64,000 nt of DNA from assembly GCA_017654935.2 (NCBI GenBank), contig CM065713.1:18581898-18645897 (forward strand), read 5' to 3'. Positions 41,945 through 54,084 of this stretch are shown here, one piece after another. A model generated the notes under the pieces. The model worked only from the letters and a program-made list of their open reading frames with translations, searched no databases and was not told the DNA's origin. The DNA is from Phymorhynchus buccinoides (taxonomy: Eukaryota > Mollusca > Gastropoda > Neogastropoda > Raphitomidae). Every line of letters begins with the position of its first letter. Position 1 is the stretch's first letter. The translations under genes were made by a program, and so were the position numbers.

Positions 41945-43552
41945 CCCCCCCCCCTCTCTCTCTCTCTCTCTCAACCTCTCACACACACTCTCTCTTGACC
42001 TTCTACGTATCTCTCTCTCTCTCCGAGTCCTCTGTCTCTCTCTATCTCTCTCCTGGGGGAGAGGGTGGAAAAAAGGGTGGAAAAAAGCATGTAACTTGCT
42101 TATCTCATGTTCCCTGGTTACAATTTTTATTCCGTCACCAAAGGTGATCGGACTATTGCGATGGGCTGGTTTGTATGGTTTTTTGTTTTTTTTTAATATG
42201 TGTTTTTCTGTCTGTCCCAAGGATATCTCACGAACCGCTTGACCGAATCGCGTCAAATTTTGTGTGAAGGTGTGTCACCTTAATAGGAAGAGATCCGCGC
42301 AAACCATTTTGCCGTCGTGACCTTGACGTACGACCTTGAAAACTGAAAATCTATTTTTAACCATATCTCGGGCACCGATCGACATAGGATGTTGAAACTT
42401 GGCATGAAGGTGGTTTGGCTTATGCCCATTCTGATGATGGCATACCGGTCAAGGTCAAGGTCAAGGTAAAAAAAGATCGCTGGAGCCTGAAAATTGGAGG
42501 GTCATTTTTTCTCCTTCTGTCTGTCCCAAGGATATCTTTTGAACAGGTTGACAGAATCACGTCAAATTTTGTGTGCTGGTGTGTCACCATGAGAGGAAGG
42601 CATCCGCGCAAAATGCTTTGCCGTCGTCACCTTGACCTTGGCGTACGACCTTGAAAACCGAAAATCTTTCAGGGGCCATAACTCCCACACCGTTAGTGTT
42701 AGAGTCTTCAAATTTGGCATGTAGGTACTTTGGCTTATGCCCGTTCTGATAGTGGCATACCGATCAAGGTCAAGGGAGATAGGTAAGCCTTGAAAGTGGT
42801 AGGGTCTACAAATTGGGTTTTACGCCATATTTTCCACATTTGTACTTGACAGAAGCTCTTCAGATTGTGTGTGGTACTGTATACCCTAGAGAAGAACACA
42901 TCCGAGCATAAATGATCACCATGCTGATCTTGACCTTGAAGTGTGACCTTGAAAACTGAAATTTCCTTCTTTGCGCTATATGTTTCTTCTTCAAGCTGTA
43001 TCTCGTGAACTAGAAGACAAAATCCCTTCCAATTTTGTGTCAGGGTGTGACTGCTACGGGGTGTCGCAAGTGCGTGGCATTGTTGGTGACGGACATGTCT
43101 GCCGCTCAGCGACGCCCATGTTTTTAATCGTTTTGGGTTGGGGGTTTTCTCTCTCCGAGTCTCTGTCTCTCTCTTTCTCAGGTAAAGAACCTCACAGCGA
43201 AGCGACCTTATGTAGTGAAGTTCAACTACCCTAAAAAGCCACACTGCATGTCATACAAATATGCAATCATAAATCAATAAAATGACAATAAAATTGTCAG
43301 ACAGGCTGCACAAAATGATGGTGTTTAGCACGTCATTGTCAGCCCCAGGGACTGGCTCGTGTCATTAAACCATAAAGTGTCACCTCTCTCTCTGTCCGTC
43401 TCTCTCTCTCTTACTGTCTCTGTCTCTCTCTTATAGTACATGCACCATAGAAATAAGTTTGGTGTGCAACTTGTCTGCCTGCCTGTGTGTGCGTGCGAAT
43501 GCTTGTGTGTGTGCGTTTATGGGTGTGTGCGTGCATCTGCTTGCCTGTGTGA

Positions 43553-43623
<71 letters not shown>

Positions 43624-45910
43624 CGTGTGTGTGTGTGTGTGTGTGTATGTGTCTATAATGGGCTATTCTGTGTGTATACTGCAATCACACAACTTAGCAC
43701 AAAGTTACACTTGGAAGGGAAACTGTTTGCTTTAAGATAAGCTACCTGGGACAGTGTTAAATTTGTCTGTGATTTGCCCCTGGGCATGCTTGGGGCTTTT
43801 CCAGTACAAACAGTTCCCCTGCCTTCTGGAAATCATTCTCTTGGACTCTGCCTCTCATTTGCCTACTGTCATTCTCCTGCCTTTTTTCTTCTAGAAAATC
43901 TTTTAAACTGTTTTTGTTTTTCCTTTGAGCTGTTTTGAAATGAGAGTGTTGGCTGAAGGCAGTGAGGACAGCAGGTAGCTGACAACTGGACGCACGTGTG
44001 TCTTACTCTTACCCAGCATGGCCCTGGCTGGGAGCACACATTCTGATTTTTATTGGGATTGCTTCAGTACTTTAGGCTTCAGACACTCTAACAAAAAAAC
44101 AACAACATGGGTTCGCACAGAAACACACACACACACACACACACACACATGGAGAAACTCACATACGTCCCATCCCCTCATTGCTCGATCTATCCGCTGC
44201 GTTCGACACGATAGACCACGATATTCTTCTGAACAAATTGCATGCTACGTTTGGGTGTGATAGTATTGTTATGGACTGGTTCAGGTCATACTTGTGTGGT
44301 CGCACTCAGTCTGTCTATATCAAACAGCAAAAATCCAGCCCCTCAGTATTAAAGTATGGAGTGCCACAGGGATCAGTCTTGGGCCCAGTCTTGTTCACTA
44401 TGTACACACAGCAGGTTAGCCTAGTTATTAGACAGACATTATCTCATTACCATTTCTTTGCCGACGATTCGCAAATGCATGATTCTGCCTCTCCTTCTAA
44501 TATTCCTCGCCTAACCTCTGACATTACATCTTGTATGGAGAATGTAGCATCATGGATGAAACATAACAAGCTAAAAATGAATGACGATAAAACCGAACTG
44601 ATTTTGATTGGAACCAAACACAAACTTGAACAAACTCCTGTTAGTTCTGTTGTTGTGTCCGGTTGTGAAATTCCATTTTCATCTTCGGTTTGCAATCTGG
44701 TTGCATATCTTGATCCTTCTCTTACCATGGACACTCACGTTAATCAGTTATGTAAGGCTCTCCACTTTCAGCTTTGCAAATTAAGTAAAATCCGCCCTTT
44801 CCTGTCTGTTGACGCTGCTAACAAACTCGCTGTTGCTTCCATCCTCTCTCGCCTTGATTACTGCAATTCTCTGCTCGTAGGTCTTTCTAATGACAAACTG
44901 TGTAAGCTTCAAAAAATACAAAATCATGCTGCAAGACTTGTCTTGCGAAAGTCGAAACATGATCATGCAACCCCTCTTCTGGCTGCCTGTTAAGGCCAGA
45001 ATTGAGTACAAACTAGCCACTCTCTGCTTTCAATGCCTCAACTCTGAATGTGTGCCCTCGTATCTTTCTGACCTCCTTCAGCCTTACATGCCTTCTAGAG
45101 CACTGAGATCACAAGACTCTTCTCTGCTTACTGTCCCTAGATACTCTTTGAATTCCTGTGGTAAAAAATCTTTCTCTGTGTCTGGACCTACAACTTGGAA
45201 CTCTCTACCTCTTTCTATCAGAAAAAAACACCTCCCTCCAAACCTTCAAATCTCAGCTGAAAACCCACCTCTTCCATAAATACCTCAACTGATCCCCCAG
45301 AGTGAGGAAAATGATGGTTTGGATATGCATGTATGTGTGCTTGCATGCGTACATGTGTGTGTGTGTGTGTGTGTGCAGGGCGCGCATGTATGTTTGTATT
45401 GGGAGTATATGTGTATGCCCGCATCTGTTGGTGTGGGCGTGTAATTTAGCGTTCTTATGTTGTTTTTAGTCGGCTCGTCTTAATCTGTTGTTATCTTAGG
45501 AATGTTGTCTATTGTGGGTATGTGCATCATTTTACATGTATATTGCTTATGTATGATCCTATTAAAAATGCTTTATATAGTTATTATGTTTTAACACGCA
45601 ATATTCAACTATCTCCGAATGTGTAGTCTATTGTAAGTTTGTAAATCATATTATCTTACGTTTTCATGTGTGCTATTACGAAGTGTATGTCATATGCCTA
45701 TCATGTTTTAGTAAGTAAGTTTTAATCTGTTGTTATCGTATGAATGTGTTGTCGGTTGTGGTATGTGGACCATGTTATCTTGTATTGTCTTATCAAGTGT
45801 ATACTATTCGTTATTTTCTTATTTTAGTCTGATGTTTTATTTATATTTCAATTTGTAAAGCGCATAGAGCATACTGATAGTGTGGATTGATAGCGCTATA
45901 TCAAATAAAA

Positions 45911-45951
<41 letters not shown>

Positions 45952-48900
45952 TGTAAATTTTAGGTCAAGGTCATGACATTGTTACCTGCAAATTTGAGTT
46001 CACGACCAAGGTTATGACATTTTTACCTGTGAACTTCAGGTCAAGGTCATGACATTATAACCTGCAAATTTGAGATCAAGGCCAAGGTCATGACATTGTT
46101 ACCTGCAAACTTGAGGTCAAGGTCATAACATTGTTAGCTGCAAATTTAAGGTTAAGGCCAAGGTCATGACATTGCTACCTGCGAACATGAGGTCAAGACA
46201 TTGTTAGCTGCAAATTTAAGGTCAAGGCCAAGGTCATGACACTGTTACCTGTGAATTTGAGTTCACGACCAAGGCTATGACATTGTTATCTGTGAACTTG
46301 AGGTCAAGGTCATGACAGTTACCTGCAAATTTGAGGTCAAGGCCAAGGTCGCGCACCACGTTGACATCTCGCTCGACCATCTCGTAGACCGGGTCAATAA
46401 GCACCGCCTCTCGAGAGTCAGGGTCAGCGAGCACGTAGGTGTACGTGTACGATTTGTAGTCCAGCAACTGAAAAAATAACCCCCAGGGGAAAATGAATTG
46501 TGAGAGTGAGCATGTAATGTATGTGAGTGACAACGATCAGTCTACTTTAACCCCTTCTAATAGTTGCGCATGCAAGAAAATTGAAGGTGATTATGCAAAA
46601 TAGACAGCCACGTAAGATTATAATTAAGGCCAGGGTGGCAGGCCTGATGGTGCCAGGTGGCAGGCCTGATAATGTAAGATTATAATTAAGGCCAGGGTGG
46701 GTGGTGAGGTGGCAGGCCAGGGTGGGTGGTGAGGTGATAATGTAAGATTATAATTAAGGCCAGGGTGGGTGGTGAGGTGGCAGGCCTGATAATGTAAGAT
46801 TATAATTAAGGCCAGGGTGGGTGGTGAGGTGGCAGGCGTGATAATGTAAGATTATAATTAAGGCCAGGGTGGGTGGTGAGGTGGCAGGCCTGATAATGTA
46901 AGATTATAATTAAGGCCAGGGTGGGTGGTGAGGTGGCAGGCCTGATAATAAGATTATAATTAAGGCCAGGGTGGGTGGTGAGGTGGCAGGCCTGATAATG
47001 TAAGATTATAATTAAGGCCAGGGTGAGGTGGCAGGTGAGGTGGCAGGCAGGTGATAATGTAAGATTATAATTAAGGCCAGGGTGGGTGAGGTGGCAGGTG
47101 ATAAGGTGGCAGGCCAGGGTGGGTGGTGAGGTGGCAGGCCTGATAATGTAAGATTATAATTAAGGCCAGGGTGGGTGGTGAGGTGGCAGGCCTGATAATG
47201 TAAGATTATAATTAAGGCCAGGGTGGGTGGTGAGGTGGCAGGCCTGATAATGTAAGATTATAATTAAGGCCAGGGTGGGTGGTGAGGTGGCAGGCCTGAT
47301 AATGTAAGATTATAATTAAGGCCAGGGTGGGTGGTGAGGTGGCAGGCCTGATAATGTAAGATTATAATTAAGGCCAGGGTGGGTGGTGAGGTGGCAGGCC
47401 TGATAATGTAAGATTATAATTAAGGCCAGGGTGGGTGGTGAGGTGGCAGGCCTGATAATGTAAGATTATAATTAAGGCCAGGGTGGGTGGTGAGGTGGCA
47501 GGCCTGATAATGTAAGATTATAATTAAGGCCAGGGTGGGTGGTGAGGTGGCAGGCCTGATAATGTAAGATTATAATTAAGGCCAGGGTGTGGTGAGGTGG
47601 CAGGCCTGATAATGTAAGATTATAATTAAGGCCAGGGTGTGGTGAGGTGGCAGGCCTGATAATGTAAGATTATAATTAAGGCCAGGGTGTGGTGAGGTGG
47701 CAGGGTGATAATGGATTATAATTAAGGAGGGTGTGGTGAGGTGGCAGGCCTGATAATGTAAGATTATAATTAAGGCCAGGGTGGGTGGTGAGGTGGCAGG
47801 CCTGATAATGTAAGATATATTAAGGCCAGGGTGGGTGGTGAGGTGGCAGGCCTGATAATGTAAGATTATAATTAAGGCCAGGGTGGGTGGTGAGGTGGCA
47901 GGCCTGATAATGGGGGAAAGGCAGGGTGGGTGGTTTCTGATGAAAATATTATAAGGGCCAGGGCTCCTGTGCAGGGGCAGGCATTTGGAAAAGGGTCTAT
48001 CTGAAAATACTATAAAAAAAAAGGCACCCTCCATTTGGAATGTGCAGGGGCCCCCATTTGGAGGTCTATGGAGTACAGTAAACAAAAAGGACCCTCACAG
48101 AATGTGCAGGGGCCCCCATTTGGGGGTCTATGGAGTACAGTAAACAAAAAGGACCCTCACAGAATGTGCAGGGGCCCCCATTTGGGGGTCTATGGAGTAC
48201 TATAAACAAAAAGGACCCTCACAGAATGTGCAGGGGCCCCCATTTGGGGGTCTATGGAGTACTATAAACAAAAAGGTCCCTCACAGAATGTGCAGGGGCC
48301 CCCATTTGGGGTCCTTTGAAGTACTATAAACAAAAAGGACCCTCACAGAATGTGCAGGGGCCCCCATTTGGGGGTCTATGGAGTACTATGAACAAAAAGG
48401 ACCCTCACAGAATGTGCAGGGGCCCCCATTTGGGGGTCTATGGAGTACAGTAAACAAAAAGGACCCTCACAGAATGTGCAGGGGCCCCCATTTGGGGGTC
48501 TATGGAGTACAATAAACAAAAAGGACCCTCACAGAATGTGCAGGGGCCCCCATTTGGGGGTCTATGGAGTACTATAAACAAAAAGGACCCTCACAGAATG
48601 TGCAGGGGCCCCCATTTGGGGTCCTTTGAAGTACTATAAACAAAAAGGACCCTCACAGAATGTGCAGGGGCCCCCATTTGGGGGTCTATGGAGTACTATG
48701 AACAAAAAGGACCCTCACAGAATGTGCAGGGGCCCCCATTTGGAGGTCTATGGAGTACAGTAAACAAAAAGGACCCTCACAGAATGTGCAGGGGCCCCCA
48801 TTTGGGGGTCTATGGAGTACTATAAACAAAAAGGACCCTCACAGAATGTGCAGGGGCCCCCATTTGGGGGTCTATGGAGTACTATAAACAAAAAGGACCC

Positions 48901-51900
48901 TCACAGAATGTGCAGGGGCCCCCATTTGGGGTCCTTTGAAGTACATAAAACGAAAAGGAACCTGACAGAATGGGCAGGGGGTCCCAGGGGTGCACTATAA
49001 TAAAATGGTCAAAATAACAAACCATGATGTTGGTAATGGCATTCCAAGTTACGATCTCCAGTGACCTTTCACCATCCATTGCTGTCATTGCTTCTAGGCC
49101 TTAATTCATTGAACTGACCAATCGATTCCCCCACATTTTCCATCGTCTATTCTCTCTCCCCGACTGATTCGTTGCCTACCGTGTGCGCGTGTGTATGCAT
49201 ACACATACAGCCATTCTGAAAACTTCTATCTAGCTACTTATCACACGCACTGTAAATGTTATTTCAATATGCAATATAATGGGAACCTTCTGTCCTTCCC
49301 ATTACCGTATACCCTATATACCCTAAGTAAAGGGGTCCCTGGCAGGGCCGGATCTAGGGGGGGTGCTTTGGGTGCTGCAGCACCCCCCCTCGGCTGTCAA
49401 TGCTCTTAAGAAGTTCTGTTCTGAGCTCACAGGAGATGCCACAAAACAGTTTTAAAATGTTGAAAACTCGTTTTCGGTAAAGGGGGGCTTCGCCCACCTG
49501 GACCCCCCACCAGGGCTTTGCCCCTGGACCCCACTAGGCGGCCCCTGGACCCCCCACCAGGGCTTTGCCCCTGGACCCCCCACCAGGGCTTTGCCCCTGG
49601 ACCCCACCGGGGCCTAGGCGGCCCCTGGACCCCGGCCTAAAAAAAGTTTCAAGCACCCCCCCTTTAAAAGTCTGTGATCCGGTCCTGCCTGGGACCTCTA
49701 GTCTTGCAGGTTGATTGGGGGCCCTGTAGGGTTTCCGATGTTGGTGTGATCAAGGGATTAAAAGCCCTTTATATTATAGTGGTCAATAGTAGGCAATTGT
49801 TCTTCAAGATGAATATGTACAACTTCAAACTTGGGAGAAGGGCATCTCCGGTCCTCAAGCTTAAATTAAAACCCCTTCTGACATTTGATTTTCTGTATGA
49901 GACTTGAAGGAAAAACCCAGCAACACCGTTGTAAAAGATGAGCAATATCTCAGTTTATTTTTCAAACCTTTTACAGAGCTAAAAGTTTGAAATTTGATTT
50001 TGTGTATTCATGGGGGAAGGAGGGTGATGGGGTGTAGAGGAGGGACAGAAGGGACCAAACTCAAAGTGGTGCCGGATTCCTCTGGTTTGTGACATTGATC
50101 TTACACTTTACAGCCATCGATGAAGCGCTTAAACCAGTCTCTATAGTCTATGCCTCACCCCTTTAAAAGAAACAGAAAAATAAATATTCTTTTCAGTAAT
50201 ATCAGTATATAGCCACACACTGACATAGTCATGATTATTTGATGATAGTGATATTACGCAACCCAAAATGTCTTACATCACCTTAAGCTTCTTTGGCTCT
50301 CTCTCTCTCTCTCTCTCTCTCTTTCTGTGTGTGTGTGTGACTGTGTGTGTGTGTGCGTGTGCACACGCGCGTGCTGCAAATTTTAGCTGAGCTTTCCATT
50401 CTAAGTAAGTTGCTAAGTATAACGCATGTTGCACATAATAAAAACACCAGGAGACAAACGACAAATCAGTAAAAACAAAAAATATACTGGAATCATAAAT
50501 TTGTAAATGACACTTATTTCAATATTTGTCCACTTTATTACACAATAAAGCAAAAACATGTCTGTTGATGAAGATATTTTCAACCAAAATCTGGCACATC
50601 TAGGCCAAAAGGTCAAAGCCAAAGCCAAATAAATCGATTTTTGTAAAGCTATGCAGTAGGGTTATTCAGAGAATACAAAAGGTCAATGATGTATGCCAGT
50701 CAGACGTTTTCAACCACTACCAGATAGCAGAGGGGGCAGAATGATGCTATTCAGGTGGGCTGGGCTAGAATTTGATTATAGTGGAGATGCCTTGCCCAGG
50801 GTACATTCCTACACTCTCGGCCAAAGGGATTTGAGGACAGTTGGGGCTGGGAAAGGTCCCCAAATAGAGCCAGTGCAACAGCCCCCTTGACTGACAGTCA
50901 TAGTCATACATTGTCTTCCACACAAGACTACACAGCCCCCTTGACTGACAGTCATAGTCATACATCGTCTTCCACAACAATATTCAGCCCCCTTCACCAG
51001 TGAGTCTAATGTCTTCCACAATATTCAGAATCACCATGAGTAATTGAACATTGTACACCCAACAATGTGAATGATCGAGAACACATTTTGGTTTTCAAGG
51101 TTAAAATTCAAGGTCAAGGTCAGCATGTTTACGGTTTTTTCTACTGGACCATCCCTACACCCTGATATATCATCCCACAAAATGTGAAGCCATTCTGTCC
51201 ATTGGTTCATGAGATACAGCTTGGACATGAAATATAGCACAAAGGAAAATTTGATTTAGTGAGTCTCCCTTGGCAGAGGTTTGCACAGAAAGTTCAAACT
51301 TCAGGATCTGAATAGCCTAGTTGCGTGATGCTGATCAAGAATATATATAGTTATATGGGTCTATGGCCAGCAGTTCGGGCACAATCGCCTGGACAAACAG
51401 ACAGACACACACAAACAAGCTGATTATAGTTAGTGAATGGATAGGAGAGAGAAGGAGGGGGGGAAGCAGACGGACAGAGAGAGAATAAGAAGGGAAAAAA
51501 GAAGAAGGAGCAGACTCAGTCTAAAAGATATAATAATAAATCTATTCTATGCCAGTTCTAGTCTTCTTCTTCTTCTCGTCAATCGGCCACCTTCATCAGG
51601 TTGAAGATTTTGACGATATTGAAAACAAAACGAAGGTCACGTGCAGTGCCAGGTCACAACAGAAATAGGAAAACAAGTAGATATAATGAATAAATAAATA
51701 ATAAATACATTATACATAAAAAGGATGGGTAGTCAGTAGTCAAAGACAATGAAAGGCTTGTTTATCTACGATTACCTAGCTTAGAAGTTAGAATATAGAA
51801 GGCTCAGGGGTGATATTAATCCGACTGATATGATAGAAGTTTACAAGATTTGCAGGGCAGGATCCAGGGGGGGTTACCTAGGTTCCATAACCCCCTCCCT

Positions 51901-54030
51901 CCCCCCCACCAAAAAAAAAGAAGGAGAGTGATTGACTCGTTGAGAAAGAAGTCGTTACTGTTTGATTGTCCTTAGGTACCATTTTAAAGGGGTTTTCACA
52001 CTTTTTTTATTTTTATAAAAGCTTCACGGGCATTGACCCCTGACCCCCACCATAGGCATTGCCCCCGGACCCCCACCATGGGCGTTGACCCCTGACCCCC
52101 ACCATGGGCATTGCCCCCGGACCCCCACCATGGGCGTTGACCCCTGACCCCCACCATGGGCATTGCCCCCGGACCCCCACCATGGGCGTTGACCCCTGAC
52201 CCCCACCATGGGCATTGCCCCCTGACCCCCATGGGCATTGACCCCTGACCCCCACCATGGGCGTTGACCCCTGACCCCCACCATGGGCGTTGACCCCTGA
52301 CCCCCACCGCACCATGGGCGTTGCCCCCTGACCCCCCACCATGGGTGTTGCCCCCTGACCCCCACCATGGGCATTGACTCCTGACCCCCACCATAGGCGT
52401 TGCCCCCTGACCCCACCATGGGCATTGCACCCTGACCCCCCACCATGGGCATTGACCCCTGACCCCCACCATGGGCATTGACCCCTGACCCCCACCATAG
52501 GCGTTGACCCCTGACCCCCACCATTGGCGTTGCCCCCTGACCCCCACCATGGGCGTTGACCCCTGACCCCCACCATGGACGTTGACCCCTGACCCCTCAC
52601 CATGGGTGTTGACCCCTGACCCCCACCATGGGCGTTGCCCCCCCTGACCCCCACCATGGACGTTGACCCTGGACCCCACTGGGTGCCTACACCAGCCCCC
52701 AGACCCCCGCCCTTGTTGGTAACCCCCCCTCTAATGTATCCCAGGTCCGGCCCTGATTTGTCATCATTTATACGATTATTCTACTACTACAGTGGAACCT
52801 CCCTTATAAGACCTCCCATTATAAGACTCCCTCCCACGTAAGACCTACTTGCATGAGACATTGCCCTTCTTTGTATTTAAATTGTAAGTATTAAGATTAC
52901 CTCTCTTTTAGACCCCTCCCTTATAAGACCTCATTTGGGATGAATTTTGAAGGTCTTATAAGGGAGGTTCCACTGTAGTACTAACAGCCTACTAACTCTT
53001 TGTGGGGGTGATAGAACCCGTGACCATAAATTCAAACTATACAAAAAACATACTAACACCAGACTAGCACAAAACGTTTTTACTATAATTATAGTATAAA
53101 CAGAGTGATAAATGCATGGAATAACCTGCCTGATGAAGCAGTCAATGCAAAGTCATTAAATTCATTCAAAAATGTTATCAATCAAATCAAAACAAATCAT
53201 TTATTGTCCTTTTAAAACAGTGCATAAAAGAACATTTGCTGCTGTCACCAGACAAACAAACAAACAAGTACAGTAAAAACAATGACATTGTATCATGTCA
53301 CAAAACATTATAATAATTAAATTATATTATATATTACATTAAATTAGTCATTATAAACATTATGTTAATTATATACATAACTAACATAGACTAACTGATC
53401 TAACCTAAAAAAAAAAGTAAATTAAAGTATGACTGGGAGACATCACAAGGCCCACACAAGCACACACACACAGATACACACACACAGGCGCACGCATACA
53501 CACACACACACATCTTCAATGATCTTGGGGATATAAATAACTGTTCGAATAAAAGTAGTAACAATGCCAATTACATTTACAGTAAATAAAAAATAAGGAC
53601 AAGGATAATAGACAAGGTTTTTTTCAAAACAAAATGTATTCAGTAAATATACAGAGTTAAAAATAACAAGGGCGTCGCCGAGCGGCAGACATGTCCGTCA
53701 CCAGCAATGCCATGCACTTGCGACACCCCGTAGAGTGTCACATCCTGACACAAAATTGGAAGGGATTCTGTCTTCTAGTTCACGAGATACAGCTTGAAAA
53801 AGAAACATATAATAATAATAATAATAATAATGAGCATTTATATGCGCTTAATCTTAAACAAGCCCTAAGCGCTTACAATAATAAACAAATAAATGAATAC
53901 CCCCCCCCCCCCCCCCCCCCCCACAAAACAAAGACAAACAACAACAGCAACAACAACAAGCAGTAGAAAATATGAGAATGTCAAACATTTCCTCGCATAC
54001 ACACACACATGCACGCGCACACACAAACAA

Positions 54031-54084
<54 letters not shown>

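Larger units (their letters stand above)
51748..53660 (+). pseudogene. CR1-like LINE C-terminal copy split by three insertions
   Basis: Remaining pieces 51748-51852, 52756-52789, 52976-53178 and 53610-53660 align in order with 56070-56405 of the better copy. Removing the insertions restores a continuous match. Insertions: hAT-like element (51853-52755), 8-bp-TSD MITE (52790-52975), and a 431-bp sequence of unknown type (53179-53609). Confidence 0.9.

Noticed and set aside
52000..52680. Gly/His/Trp-rich frames of 166-227 codons
   Set aside because: Read-through of the 26-bp C-rich array inside a hAT-like element; open in three minus frames.
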